From Okapia johnstoni (taxonomy: Eukaryota > Chordata > Mammalia > Artiodactyla > Giraffidae): a DNA stretch of 64,000 bases. The notes below the pieces were generated by a model. It had not been told where the DNA came from. It was given only the letters and a program-made list of their open reading frames with translations, and did not search any database. The translations under genes were made by a program, and so were the position numbers. Where the stretch lies: positions 120,414,213-120,478,212 of the forward strand of contig CM044310.1 of assembly GCA_024291935.2 (NCBI GenBank), read 5' to 3'. Position 1 is the first letter of the stretch. Each line of letters opens with the position of its first letter. Below are positions 18,046 through 37,319 of the stretch, in pieces.

Positions 18046-18551
18046 CAACACACACATGGATGGCACAGAGGGTTCCACGTATGTGTGGGGGTTACAGGGA
18101 GCCCTCTCCTTCGCTGGCGACTCCACTCGACATGTAGAGGAAACCTATTAAAATCTGGATCAGCTTCCTTCCCTCCTCGCCTCCAAATCCTCCATGGTGC
18201 CCACCAACCTAAGAAGTGGACCTTTTCTTCAGTCCACCATTCCAGACCTTTCTCCACGGTTTCCAACAGGCTATGAGATTCACAACTCCACGCCGCTCAG
18301 CCTCACCTCCAGCATTTTCATCTAGTGGTTCATGTGCTTGGGACACCCTTGCACAGATCAACTGCACTGGCAACCCGTCCATATCAACCCTGGCCTGGAT
18401 TCAAGACACTCGGTTGGGACTGACTGACCAGCCTCCACAGTCCCCAGAATTAGGGGAAGCGAAGAGATCCTGGACAACACTTTCCTCTCCATGGGGGCGC
18501 TGGGACGACGTGGCGGGGGGGTTCAAAGGGCCTGAGGGGCCATCCACTCAC

Positions 18552-18587
18552 CGGTGCCGGGTAGGTCTGTCCCGCCAGGGCCGCCAT
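18552..18587 (-). CDS. Locus B coding exon 1
   Basis: The ATG sits in a CpG island; the exon is 36 nt, encodes MAALAGQTYPAP and has a GTGAGT donor. The MAAL start resembles gene D (MAALLTPAQ). Confidence 0.65.
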
Positions 18588-18887
18588 GGCGCCCTGCGCA
18601 GGGTCCCCGGACATGCAAGGTGGGGAACCACGGAGGGTTCTGAGGGCTTAACTGCGCCCCGCCCACCCTCGACCCTACTTCTAGGCAGCGTGGGGAGGAA
18701 CCTTCTTCCCCATTCGCTCGGCTCCAGCCTCGAGGACGCCGACGGGCTCAGAGGTGCCTGCGAAGCTAAGCACAGCTCAGGCAGAGCCAACAAGACCCTG
18801 ACGAGGACGCCGCCGGAAGTCTCGTGCAACGCGGGATCCCGGTCCTGCACAATCATTGGTCCAGAGCTACCACCTCTTGCCGCAGAG

Positions 18888-18905
18888 CCTCCTGGGTAAT
18901 ATGGC
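18888..18905 (-). promoter_or_regulatory. Degenerate ATTACCCAG promoter element
   Basis: On the minus strand, gccatattacccaggagg keeps the ATTACCCAG half of the shared element but not ACTAC. It lies about 310 bp upstream of the locus B ATG. Confidence 0.5.
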
Positions 18906-19194
18906 TCCCGCAACCCAGCCTGGTACGTCGAAGGGCGCGATTCTGGGAATTTCTGGCGAGGATTGTTAAGTACCCGCGTAAAGGGCTCTGGAAAATGACA
19001 TCCTCAGGCTCCGGGGGGCGAGTGGGGGAAGGGGAAGAAACGGCTCTTGGCGTCTTCTTAAATGGCCATCACCCCGTTTCCATGTAGTATCTTCCACAGC
19101 TAAGGAAAATGCTTAAACGTGTTATTTCATGTGCCATAAGGCTAAAATCTCAGAGGGATACGCTGGACCATGATACGCAGATACAAAACAAATT

Positions 19195-19320
19195 CAGGGA
19201 TTTCCCTGGTGGTCCAAAATACTGGGCCACCGTGCTCCCAATGCAAAGGGCTCGGGTGTATCCCTGATCAGGGAACTAAGATCCCACGTGTAGTGCAGCA
19301 GAAAAGAAAAAAAAAAAAGT
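19195..19320 (+). mobile_element. CHR-type SINE
   Basis: Starts agggatttccctggtggtcc and ends in an A-rich tail. Confidence 0.8.
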
Positions 19321-20260
19321 GCATCCACTCAAAGATTGGACCTCATAAACATTATCTTGCTGCTCTTCAATCACAGGGAGACAGAAGCCTGAGGGTCATT
19401 CTGTGAACTCCAACACCGGTGATGGACCACAGTGAAAAGACTTCATAGATAGGAAGACAGAGATATTAGGCACCTTGAATCATGTGGCCAAGATGCTGTC
19501 TCTCTTTCTCTCAGAAAACACATTTTTCCTGCCTCTATACTCACGGATTGTATTCCTATCCAACCCACCTGTTATATCAGTATAGTATTTCTCACTGCAC
19601 ATTACAAGGCATGTTTATTTCTTTTAGTGGTGTGACACCTGAGATCTATTTGAAAACGAGATTTACGAAATTTCATTTTCTGCAAAACATTTCCTGCAGT
19701 GGTAGAAATGTGTACAAAGTGGCCTCCTGAACTCAGATAAACATTATGTTTTTTTTTTTATTTCAATCTGTTTGGTGTAATGGCAATACTATCTGCCAAA
19801 GGATTTGAAATTATCTCTGAGAAGATTGTGAAAGGTGATTCCCCACCAGTTCAGTCTGATAGCAAGATTATGCACAATCACTTCGTTCTGTACATTCGTC
19901 TTTATTCAGTGAAAATTCACTCTAAGATGCCACATGTTTTCATTATATAGTGTCTTTATTACTGAATATCTGCACATGGTTGTGATTGCACAGCTTAATG
20001 TCCTCAGATCAAAACGTGGCTTCTCCACTCCTAGTCAGCCTCACACTGCAATAAAAAAGATGACTCAAGGTTTCTATCTAAGCTGGAAGGATAGATTTTT
20101 CAGTCATTGAGATGGGAAGGGTGGTGGTGGTGTAGATGGAGGAGGTTAGAAGGAAATATTTAAAATTCTCTTTTGAACATATTTCATCTTAGAATCTGTC
20201 AAACACCCAAGTGATGCAGACTGTAGGCATTTGAATGTAGGACTCTGATACTCTGATTTT
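19321..20260. other. Intergenic, nothing recognized
   Basis: AT-rich sequence between locus B and the repeats 3' of gene C. No open frame with a known domain and no clear repeat. Confidence 0.5.
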
Positions 20261-20264
20261 TTAA

Positions 20265-20565
20265 GATGATTTTATTTATTTACGTATTTTTGGCTGTGCT
20301 GGGTCTTCACTGCTGTGTGGGCTTTTCTCTAGTTGTGATGAGTAGGGGCTACTCTCTAGTTGAGGTGCACAGGCTTCTCATTGCAGTGGCTTCTCTTGTT
20401 GGGGAGCATAGGCCCAACAGTTGTGGTATGGGCTTAGTTGCTCCATGGGCATGTGGAGTATTCCCAGATTAGGGATCAAACCCATGTCTCCTTCACTGGC
20501 AAGTGGATTCTTTTTTTTTGGCAGGCAGATTCTTACCATTCCAGAGCCTCCAGGGAAGCCCTGAT
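20265..20565 (-). mobile_element. CHR-2-type SINE
   Basis: Reverse orientation: T-rich start (atttatttacgtatttttgg), CHR-2 body, and ccagggaagccc at the head end. A short T-run interrupts it near 20511. Confidence 0.75.
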
Positions 20566-20569
20566 GTTT

Positions 20570-21305
20570 TTTTGGCAAAACAAGTGAGATGTTTTATTCT
20601 TTGATGGGCTGATTTTTTAAGAATGATCAGAGCTATGCAATCCAGACTCCCCAAGAGAAGAAATTAATGTACAGAAATAATACCAAGTAAAATGTCTCAT
20701 ACCTGGGTTCTTGCAGCTACAGGTAAGTCTAATGTTTTAGAAAAAATAAACAGAAAGCAGGATATCTGGGAAATATTAAAGGATTGTCTGGAGTTACAAA
20801 AAGATGTTCCTTTTTCTTAAGGTGGAATAAACATGTGGTACCTACCATTTACATTCTGATCTCCAAAAGGGAGATTTCAGATAAGAGATTTCAAATCAGG
20901 CTGCACCCTTGCTAGCTCTTTTCCTTTCCTTGTACTCTGTCATTAAACTTCTCATATTAATTTCCCCTAGATAAATTATATGTCGTTGAACTCTGTGTCA
21001 GGTTCTGCTTCTGCAAAACCAAACCTTAGGCAGAACACATTTGGTCAAAACCTAAGATATCAATCATGTGAATTATGTCAGTGATATTAGGTTTCTCCTC
21101 CATAAGAATATAAGCAAAGGCCAGGAAAACTGCCTTAAATGTATAACTGCAGAATCAGACTAAATCTGGCCCTTCCCTGTTTTTAACAAGATACTGAGTT
21201 GTTTTTCAAAGACAGAACAAAACCACAAGTCATGCAGTCAAACCATGCACTAAGATTTCAACCTCAAACAACACTTAGGATCAAAATTTGTCCCCTGTCC
21301 CTACT
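20570..21305. other. Intergenic, nothing recognized
   Basis: No convincing gene or repeat assignment. Confidence 0.4.
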
Positions 21306-21309
21306 TTTA

Positions 21310-22280
21310 ATTTTCTTTTTCTTTTTTATAGTGTCTTTGACTGGTTTTGGTATCAGGACAATAATGAATGACATTGTAGATACATTTCAGTGTGTTTCAT
21401 CCTCTTTGGTTTTTTGGAACAGTTTGAGAAGAAGTCGTATTAGCTCTTCTTTGTATGTTTAGTAAAACTCCTCTGTAAAGCAGTCCAGTCCTGGACTTTG
21501 GTTTCCCGGGATTTTTTTTTTTTTCTTAAAGAACCAGAATATGTATTCTTTTCAAGTGTGCATGGAACATTCTCTAGCATAGACTACAGACTACCTCACA
21601 AAACAAGCCTCGACAAATTTGAGAGGACAGAAATTTAAAGCATCTTTTCTGAGCATGATAGTATAAACTCAGAAAATCAATCACAGAAATAAAAATGAGG
21701 GGGAAAAAAAAACCAATTACATGGAGACTAAGCAAAATGCTACTAAAAAACCTATGGGTCAATGATGAAATCAGACAGGGGATCAGAAAATACCTCAAGA
21801 AAAATGACAATGAAAACACAGCCTTATCTATTGGATTCAGAAAAAGCAGTTCTAAGAAAGAAGTTCATAGTGATTTGGCCTTCCTCCAGAAACAAACAAA
21901 ATCTCAAAAGATCAACCTAACCAACCACCTAAAACAATTAGGAAAAAAAAAAGCAAAACCCAAAGTCAGCAGAAGGAAGAAAATTATAAATGTAAAAGAA
22001 ATAAACAGGTGTTTTTTTTTTTTTAAGACAAGATTATAAGACCAGGAGATAATTTTTTGAAAGGAAAAACAAAATCAAAACCCTCTAGTCAGGCTCACCA
22101 AAAAGAAAAGAGAGACAACCCAGATAAACAAAATAAGAAATCAAAGAGGAGAAGTAACAACTGATACTATAGAAAAACAAACAAAAAAAATCCTAAGAAA
22201 ATACTATGAACACTCATAAGCCAATAAATTCAACAACCTAGAAGAAATGAACAAGTTTCTAGAAACATACAGGAAAAAGC
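21310..22280 (-). mobile_element. L1 LINE with inverted 5' segment
   Basis: 21310-21525 is L1 ORF2 (RT region) on the minus strand. 21526-22280 is the more upstream ORF2 part (between endonuclease and RT) on the plus strand. The arrangement fits a minus-oriented L1 whose 5' part was inverted at integration. All frames are decayed. Confidence 0.65.
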
Positions 22281-22840
22281 AGGGTGAGAGTTAGCAAGTA
22301 TATCCACAGTTGTGCAAATGAACATGAAATGTATGTTTTCACCTTATTATCTATTTCAAGACATCGATATGTGTTGGCGTTTCAGACGTGTTTCTAGGAA
22401 TTTGGAATGTATTAGTGTACAACATGTAAACACATATTTTCCTACTGGAACTTACTCTGTATTTGTTAGAAAATACAATAAGCAGCTCATCTATGACATT
22501 AAGTTGCATAGTATAATGGATGGTGATGGGTCCTAAAGAAGTTAAGAGGGGCAGCAAATGGATGATGAAAAAATTAGGAGTTTATGATGGATTGAGGCAC
22601 TAAACTGAGCATCCATATTTGGACTTCTAGTGAAGATGGAAACTGAGGGCATATCTTGGGTGATTTATTTCATCCCTTCCAATTGCTGCAGTCATTATTT
22701 TGCCTTACTGAAAGAAACTGGAACTCCAGGATGACACTAGAGCCCACTGTCCTTTATTCTAACAATGGTTCAAAGGTACAGTCTTTCTAATAGCTTTATG
22801 TAGATGTTATTTATTTATAAGATTAAGAAAGATCACTACT
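22281..22840. other. Intergenic, nothing recognized
   Basis: No gene or clear repeat seen. Confidence 0.4.
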
Positions 22841-22841
22841 A

Positions 22842-22950
22842 GGGAGTTCCCTGGTTGCCTAGTGGTTAGGGCTTTCACTGCTGTGGCCTGGGTTCAATCC
22901 CTGGTTGGGGAACTGAGATTTCACAAGCCGTCCAAAAAAAAAAAACACCA
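22842..22950 (+). mobile_element. CHR-type SINE
   Basis: tRNA-like head agggagttccctggttgcct followed by a poly-A tract. Confidence 0.8.
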
Positions 22951-23195
22951 AGGAAAAAACCAAAACACAAAAACAAGAAGGATCACTTCTGTCCTTACAT
23001 TGATATCTAAGTGTAATAGATATGAACAATCCACAAATTGAAGATTTTCCATTCAATATCATCAATGTAGAAAATACCTGGAAATGTTTAAGATCTACAA
23101 AGGCAAAACTAAAAAACACTGCTAACAAAAATAAAGATCTAAATAAAAAGATATATTATGTTTATAGATTGGGACACAGTATTTCTTCTATGTGT

Positions 23196-23405
23196 GTGTG
23201 TGCTCAGTTGCTCAGTCATGTTTGACTCTTTGTGACTCCATGGACTGTAGCCCAAAAGGCTCCTCTGTCTATGGGATTTCCCAGGCAAGAATAGTGGAGA
23301 GGGTTGCAATTTCCTACTCCAGGGGATATTCCCAACCCAGGGATGGAACCTGAGTCTCTTAGGTCCCCTGCATTAGTAGGCAGATTCTTTGCCACTGCAC
23401 CACCA
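23196..23405 (-). mobile_element. Bov-tA SINE
   Basis: Reverse orientation: BovB-derived part (gttgctcagtcatgtttgac) then tRNA head (gcagattctttgccactgca). Confidence 0.85.
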
Positions 23406-23496
23406 TACTGAAGATGAAATGCAATCCCAATCAAAATTCTAGTGGGAATTTTTGTTATGCAGAAATTGAAAACTGGATTCTAAAACTTCATATGGG

Positions 23497-23603
23497 GGAA
23501 TTCCCTGGTGATCCAGTTGTTATAACTCTGCACTTCCACTGCCAAGGGTACAGGTTCAATTCCTGCTCAGAGAACTAAGATCCCATATGCTGAGTGGTGA
23601 AAC
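23497..23603 (+). mobile_element. CHR-type SINE
   Basis: Head gggaattccctggtgatcca; flanked by the direct repeat aaacttcatatgg. Confidence 0.85.
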
Positions 23604-24079
23604 AAACTTCATATGGAAAGGCAAAGGACCAAGAATGGCCATAATAACTTGGATAAAGAAAGTCCAAGGAGTACACAACCTTGAGATCAAGACATAGTAT
23701 TGTTAAAAATAAATTATTCAACACATGAAAGTACTGGCATAAAGTGGACAAATGCAACTGAAGAGAAAGTCCAGAAATAGACATATACGTACATGATTGA
23801 CCTTCCATGAAGATACTAAAGCAATTTAAGAATTAAGCTATACTATTTTAAATCAATATCACTGCAATTGTCTATCCATATTTTTTAAAAAATAACTTTC
23901 CAAATCAACTGAGGATGGCTTATTAATATCATTAAGAAACCTAAATTTAAATGTTACAAAGGAAATATAGGAAAAATTCTGTCTTTAAATTTGGGAAACA
24001 TTTCTTATTTACAATACCAAAAGAATAATCAGTAAAAGAATAAATGGAAAAATTAAAAATATACTAAAATTAAAGTGTC

Positions 24080-24215
24080 TTGGGAATTCTCAGGTGGTAC
24101 AGTGGTTAGCACTCTGTGCTCCCACTGCTGGAGGCACAGGTTTGATCCTTGGTTGGGGAACTAAGATCCCTCATGCCCAGCAGCATGACCAGACAACACA
24201 AAACAAAACAAAACT
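24080..24215 (+). mobile_element. CHR-type SINE
   Basis: Head tgggaattctcaggtggtac, body ttggttggggaactaagatc, tail of aaaac units. Confidence 0.85.
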
Positions 24216-24319
24216 CTTTCTTTGGAAATGTGACTGAACTGAGATGACCAAATCTGGAGGAATATTGGTAAATATTTCCAGTAGAGTACCTTAATCAATA
24301 ATCTATGAAGAAACATCAA

Positions 24320-24650
24320 GTCAGTAATTAAGATGGCAAATCATATGAACAGCAATTTCAATAATGATGTATGGGTGGAAATTAACACATGGAAAATGAC
24401 TCAGCATTATGTCATTAGGAAAATGCCACTTCAGATCACTGGATACAGCTATGACATCACAGAAATGAGAAAGCCCAAACACACCAAGTGTTGTCAAGAA
24501 TGGAAAGAACAGAAACTCGGATTTTAGTGCTTCTGGTGAGATTGTAAAAAGATTTAACCACTTTAGAAAAGGTTGAGTGACCCCACAAAAGTTGCACATC
24601 CACCTACTCTGTGACACAGGAGTTGTGCTACCAGATGCTAACTCGAATGA
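24320..24650 (+). mobile_element. L1 ORF2 3' fragment
   Basis: Diverged plus-strand L1 (caccaagtgttgtcaagaat, accactttagaaaaggttga). It lies about 100 bp 3' of the gene C stop codon, antisense to that gene. Confidence 0.55.
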
Positions 24651-24747
24651 AGGCAAGTCTAAGTTCAGAAGGGCACTTCCCAAGTGTGAACTTTCCTGTT
24701 TTTTATGAACTTGGAGCTGCCTACAAAGAACTATGTTCATTAGGCTT

Positions 24748-32187
<7,440 letters not shown>

Positions 32188-32474
32188 GGGACCCATTCGG
32201 GGCAGCAGGGAAAACCCGGACCGAAAATCCCAGAAGCGATTCCGCAACCCGCTCACTTCTGTGCAAGGTGAACGGCGCCCCTCGGGATCTTTCCAGTTTC
32301 TTTAAGCTCGGCTGCACGCAGTGATTTAGAGCCCCGGGTCCTGCAGACAGCAGCAAAAACGGTCAAACGACCATCAGAAAGATGCCAGAAGTCCCGCCTC
32401 CTCCTATTTCACGTTCCCGGAAAAGCCCCAGGTTGGGGGCTTCATTGGTGCGGAGTACAAGGCCGCGCACAGAC

Positions 32475-32490
32475 TTCTGGATAATGTAGT
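32475..32490 (-). promoter_or_regulatory. ACTACATTATCCAGAA element (ZNF143/THAP11-like)
   Basis: On the minus strand actacattatccagaa, one base off the shared ACTACATTACCCAG, about 300 bp upstream of the gene C ATG. Confidence 0.6.
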
Positions 32491-32954
32491 TCCCCTGCGT
32501 CCAGGGATTGCTGTGGGGACCAGACCCTCCCCCAACCTGCAGGCCACTAATGGGCCAAGTCTACAGGAAGAACCACTTAAAAAACACACCAAAATAGACC
32601 CAGCAACGGCTGTATGTATAATCTTTTTAAAATTCTGATCTAACTCTCATCTCTCAACATAAAATGATACAAGATTAGAAAAAATGCATTTCAGTTGTGT
32701 AAAGACTGAGTAGCCAGAGTCATTGTTTTTGCTTTTTATGAAAATCTTGGAAGTATTTGAAAGTAAGGAAGTAAGATTTTGGAATAAAAAAGGCAATTCT
32801 GTATTATTGTCTAAAAAAAAAAATACATGAAACTAGATAACAGAACTCTATAGTGGATACTGCCTGCCTAAATAAGCCTAAGACGCAATAATCAGCCACA
32901 ACACATTTACTTGGGATCAAAGAATTGCAACTCTGTGCACACATTAAAGTATCA

Positions 32955-33167
32955 GGGCTTCCAAGGTGGCTCAGTGGTAGAGAATCTGCCGGCCAGTGAA
33001 GGAGATGCAAGAGACTCGGGTTTGATCCCTGGGTCAGGAAGATTCCTTGGAGGAGGAAAAGGCCAACCCACTCCAGTGTTCTTGTCTGGGGAACCCCATG
33101 GAAAAAGGAGCCTGGCGGTCTACAGTCCCCGGGGTCCCAAAGAGTGGAGGGGACTGAGCATGCAGGC
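32955..33167 (+). mobile_element. Bov-tA SINE with 14-bp TSD
   Basis: tRNA head (ggcttccaaggtggctcagt) plus BovB tail. Flanked by acattaaagtatca at 32941-32954 and 33168-33181. Confidence 0.92.
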
Positions 33168-33459
33168 ACATTAAAGTATCAATAGCAATAAAAAAAAAAG
33201 ATGCTGTCTAGGGAATGAAAGGGGCTTTTAAAGACAAAAAAGAGGTTCGCATTCCAAAGGATTTTAATTGGAGTTGGAGGCAGAAGCTAGCCTTGGAAGA
33301 ACAGGATTGAGTGCTACGGCTATCACCAGAGGAAGATAACCAGTGTGACAAGTTGCAGACGTTCTTGCAGTCCTGGGAATATTCGCAGGTTGATCCAGAT
33401 CAAAAGTTCATGGTTTCACAAGATGCGGAGGTGCAGGAGACCCACAGTTAAAAGTCTCT

Positions 33460-33575
33460 TGTGGAGAAGGAAATGGCAACCCACTCTGGTATTCTTGCCT
33501 GGAAAAGTCCATGGACAGAGGAGCCTGGCAGGCTGCAGTACATGGGGTCACATGACTGAGAACACACGCATGGGG
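33460..33575 (+). mobile_element. Bov-A (BovB-derived) SINE fragment
   Basis: gagaaggaaatggcaaccca to ggggtcacatgactgag, without a tRNA head. Confidence 0.75.
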
Positions 33576-33639
33576 GTGGAGGGAGGTGGGTTGGTAGCAA
33601 GAAACTAGTAGAACCGAAAAAAAAAAAGGCTCCTAACTC

Positions 33640-34075
33640 CAGGTTAAAATCCCTTGACATAAATGACTCCACTTTATTTCACATTTCTGAACATTACTGA
33701 TTTGTTATGCCTTACAGGAGTTCTCAAAGCAAATATAAATGTCTTCACAGTATATACACAAACCGTATGAAAATAGCAGGCTTCTTTTTAAAAAACAAAA
33801 GAACATAAAAATTGAAACAAGAAAATGCTTAAGAAGATACTGAGTTATCTATAAAATTTTAAAGTTAATATATAAATAATAAGTAAATTCAAAAAGTACT
33901 ACAAATTAATGAGGAAGATTGAAAATCTTCAGAAGGCAAAATTCTTGTATACCACTCGAGATCAGAATTACAAAATTCATGAACATTATCTAATGTTGGT
34001 AACACTAGAGAAATTAATAAATGTCATAAACCTTCATTAGGTATCTATTAAAAATTATTTTGCAAAAGCATTTGG
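33640..34075. other. Intergenic AT-rich sequence, nothing recognized
   Basis: No gene or clear repeat seen. Confidence 0.4.
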
Positions 34076-34079
34076 TACT

Positions 34080-34318
34080 ACATAGCTCAGGTGGTAAAGA
34101 ATTCGCCTGCAATGCAGGAGACCCCGGTTCGATTTCTGGGTCAGGAAGATCCACTGGAGAAGGGATAGTCTACCAACTCCAGTATTCTTAGGCTTCCCTT
34201 GTGGCTCAGCGGGTAAAGAATCCGTCCGCAATGCAGGGAACCTGGGTTTGATCCCTGGGTTGGAAATGGCTACCTATTCCAGTATTCTGGCCTGGAGAAT
34301 TTCACGGACTGTATAGTC
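34080..34318 (+). mobile_element. Two Bov-tA SINEs in tandem or nested
   Basis: Two tRNA heads in the same orientation (catagctcaggtggtaaaga at 34081 and cttcccttgtggctcagcgg at 34193), the first with a truncated BovB part. Confidence 0.75.
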
Positions 34319-34650
34319 CTGCTGCTGCTGCTGCTGCTAAGCCGCTTCAGTCGTGTCCGACTCTGTCCGACCCTATAGACAGCAGCCCACCAGGCTCCGC
34401 CGTCCCTGGGATTCTCCAGGCAAGAATACTGGAGTGGGTTGCCGTTTCCTTCTCTAGTGCATGAAAGGGAAAAGTGAAAGTGAAGTCGCTCAGCCGTCCG
34501 ACTCTTAGCGACCCCATGGACTGTAGCCTACCAGGCTCCTCCATCCATGGGATTTTCCAGGCAAGAGTACTGGAGTGGGGTGCCATTGCCTTCTCGGCTG
34601 TACAGTCCATGAGGTCTCAAAGAGTCAGACGCGACTTTCACTTTCACTAC
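34319..34650 (+). mobile_element. Bov-A2 SINE (dimer)
   Basis: Two BovB-derived monomers; starts with a CTG run (34320-34337) and contains the gggaaaagtgaaagtgaagt linker between monomers. Confidence 0.88.
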
Positions 34651-35168
34651 ACTGTTCCTTTAAACATTTGTTCCTTTGTGCAAAAACTTCTATTGATATA
34701 TGCATCGCATAAACCAGTTTATCAATCAGAAAACATGTCAGATATTTCTAAGTAGCACTGCTATACCTGTCAAAAGCATGAAAAAAGAAGCAAAGAAAAA
34801 AAATTTCAAGAATCGAATGTAAAATTGAAGTTTGAAAATTCAGACCATATAAATCTATACAAATAGATTCCTTGCAGGGAAAGGAAATTTGCAGGATAAA
34901 ACCCTTAACATCTTTTGTACCACAGCTACGTGCACAAAATATGATATTGACATGAAAATGGGACAAACCAGCCAGCATGAAGGAAACCCCAATGGACTTA
35001 AATCTGGGAAATTTTGTTTCAAAACAAATGACAGGGCTGGACTTGAACCTGCTTACTAATGACTTAAATATTTAAAAATCCACTGATACTGATATAAATT
35101 AATGGACAACTCACTTGGGAAGCTGAATTTCAAAGTAGAATGCCAACTAATGTGGAAAATTGAAGGAA
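34651..35168. other. Intergenic, nothing recognized
   Basis: AT-rich; no gene or clear repeat. Confidence 0.4.
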
Positions 35169-35169
35169 G

Positions 35170-35305
35170 CCTTCCCTGGTGATACAGTGGCTAGTACTCT
35201 GCGCTCCCAATGCAGGGTGACTGGGTTCAATCCCTGGTCAAGGAACTAGATTCCATATGCTGCATGCCACAACTAAGACCCAGTGCAGTCAAATAAATAA
35301 ATATG
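35170..35305 (+). mobile_element. CHR-type SINE
   Basis: ccttccctggtgatacagtg head, aataaataaat tail. Confidence 0.85.
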
Positions 35306-35309
35306 AAAA

Positions 35310-35836
35310 GTGATGGAATCTGAAAATCATCAGTGGTGGCTAAAACTAAGGGATGAAATATTGATATGGATCAGTATATTTACACAGTTTCAAAATATCT
35401 TCCGAGTATTTACTGGAAACGAAAACAGTAATTCTGAAGTCAAGAACAGAAACTTAAATAAGTGCCTAAAATGAATATCAACATTGAGAAGCATGGACAT
35501 CACGTGCCTCCTGATAAGAAGTACTGTGAAATATAAAATATCACTCCTGTGGTTTCTCTGTTAAATAATGCAGAGGTCAAATACAATCATTAGGGAACAT
35601 CAGAAAAACAAAAGGAAATTTTACAAAATAAGTGACCTATATTGGTCCAGATAGCCGAGTCTAAGGAACTCAATGAAACAGTGATGAACTGTTTCATTAA
35701 AGGAGTGCAGAGGATAATGATAACCAAACGTAACATGCAATTTCGAATTTGGTCACGGACCAGGAAAAATGCCAAGGGACAATATTGGGATGAATGATAA
35801 CATTTGAATATGGACTATGGATTAAATAATAGTATT
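35310..35836. other. Intergenic, nothing recognized
   Basis: AT-rich; no gene or clear repeat. Confidence 0.4.
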
Positions 35837-35837
35837 G

Positions 35838-35960
35838 GAAGTCCCTGGTGGTTAGGACTCTGTGACTCCACTGCAGGGGGCACAGGTTCGAGCTCTGGTC
35901 GGGTAACTAGGATCCTGCAAGCCATGTAACATGGCCAAAATTTTTTTTAAAAAAATAGTA
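35838..35960 (+). mobile_element. CHR-type SINE, short internal deletion
   Basis: ggaagtccctggtggttagg; the usual gtccagt before gtggtta is missing. Confidence 0.8.
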
Positions 35961-35964
35961 TTTT

Positions 35965-36605
35965 CCCAACATTGAGCTTCCTGATTATGATACTACTCTA
36001 ACATAAAACGTGCTCTTAGGGATAACATACACTGAAGTATTCACTTGTACAGAGGCAAAATACTTCCAAACTAAACTCAAATTGCTCAGAAATACACAAT
36101 AGCATGTACGTGGAGACAATGATCAAGAAAAAGGTACAAAACAGACAACTGTTTAACCTGGGTAAAATTTATGCAAGAACGTCTTTTGCTATTCTTGTGA
36201 CTTTTCTGTAAGTTTGAAGCGATATGAAAAATTTAAAAACACAAAAATATCATATAATCAACTCAAAAGATGCATCAAGTATAATTTGATGCTAATTCAT
36301 CCATTCTTTTTAAGCAAAGTATAGAATGGATTTCCTTAAATATCTACAAAAAAATTCTATAACATATACCATATATATGATGTTATATATGTCCTAAGAT
36401 CAGGGACTAAAGAAATATAATTGGTATCTTCTCTGTCCTTCAGTAGTACTCCACAGGAACTACTTAATTCTATATGAGAAAAAAAATATATGTATATACA
36501 TATGTGCATTAGAAAGGAAGAAATAAACTGTCTTCTGTCACCTTGAAATATGTGCTAGAATGTTACCATCCATCTCAGTCCTAATGTGAAGAGTCTACTG
36601 ATGTT
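35965..36605. other. Intergenic AT-rich sequence
   Basis: Small TA/TATG simple repeats near 36365-36390 and 36486-36505; nothing else recognized. Confidence 0.4.
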
Positions 36606-36607
36606 GG

Positions 36608-36673
36608 AAGTTGTCTGTGCCCCGTGCAGTGAAAGCGCAGAACCTTAACCACTGGACCACCAGGGAAGTCCTT
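36608..36673 (-). mobile_element. CHR-type SINE head fragment
   Basis: Reverse orientation, ending ccaccagggaagtcc. Confidence 0.7.
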
Positions 36674-36945
36674 GTATGGCTCATTTTTTAAGTTAATACT
36701 GATTAAAAAAAAAAACTTCAGGACAAATTTTAAGCACTCACATCCAATGCCAGAGCAAAGGAGTAAATCCACGGTTGCTACTGTGAAACCCACATAAACA
36801 TACCTACATGTTTACATCTGGACTCACCTAACATCCCTGGCACTGTATTCTATTAAAAAACAAAACAAAACTTCACGCAAACAAGACTGGACAAGGAGTC
36901 TCCTTCCCCTTTATAGACATCTTAACTCAGATGTGTTTTATTTTA

Positions 36946-37145
36946 CTGAATGGCTCAGATGGTAAAGAATCTGCCTGCAGCACAGGAGACTCGGATTCAA
37001 TCCCTGGTTCAAGATTCCCCTGGAAAAGGGAATGGCTACCCACTCCAGTATTCTTGCCTGGAGAATTCCACGGACAGAGGAGCCTGGTGGGCTACTCTAT
37101 GGGGTCGCATAGAGTCAGACAGGTCTGAGCGACTAACTCTTGCAC
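36946..37145 (+). mobile_element. Bov-tA SINE
   Basis: tRNA head (ggctcagatggtaaagaatc) and BovB tail (gagtcagacaggtctgagcg). Confidence 0.88.
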
Positions 37146-37319
37146 TTCACTTTTTCCAACCCCTAGAAAGCTGCAGAGGAGGGGCCAGGAAACGTCCGGT
37201 CCTCTCCCCAGGATCAGAGAGCCTGAAACAGCAGAAAGAGGAAAACACTAGTACTCACCTCATAAGGCCCCGCCTGTACAGGATGATCCCCTTGCTGTCA
37301 AGAGGCAATAAAGAAAACA

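Larger units (their letters stand above)
14993..18587 (-). pseudogene. Locus B: KRAB gene without a zinc-finger exon
   Basis: Two coding exons join in frame: 18552-18587 (MAALAGQTYPAP, donor GTGAGT) and 14993-15119 (127-nt KRAB-A, donor GTAAGT). KRAB-A reads APMTLKDMVVTFTQQEWKLL to RLLVSL. Against the KRAB consensus and gene D, three key spots differ: DV is DM, EEW is QEW and MLE is VLE, so TRIM28 recruitment is doubtful. It belongs to the same TFKD/TFTQ class as gene D and lacks the 39-nt exon. No KRAB-B or C2H2 exon is found on this strand to the left (1-14990); instead there is BovB at 13619-14795, then convergent gene A. I infer a decayed or 3'-truncated KRAB-ZNF gene. A KRAB-only transcript remains possible because the promoter and splice sites look intact. 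Confidence 0.7.
18480..19030 (-). promoter_or_regulatory. CpG-rich promoter region of locus B
   Basis: CpG-dense block containing the first coding exon at 18552-18587 and the conserved element at 18888-18905. Confidence 0.65.
23030..23900 (+). mobile_element. L1 ORF2 fragment split by two SINEs
   Basis: Plus-strand L1 ORF2 3' half (atgaaatgcaatcccaatca, cttcatatggaaaggcaaag). It is interrupted by a Bov-tA (23196-23405) and a CHR SINE (23497-23603). The CHR insertion duplicated aaacttcatatgg. Confidence 0.75.

Noticed and set aside
18216..18899. 227-codon plus-strand frame over the locus B promoter
   Set aside because: No domain; antisense to exon 1 of locus B in a CpG island, where stop codons are scarce.
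21695..22039. Lysine-rich 114-codon plus-strand frame
   Set aside because: Decayed L1 ORF2 sequence.
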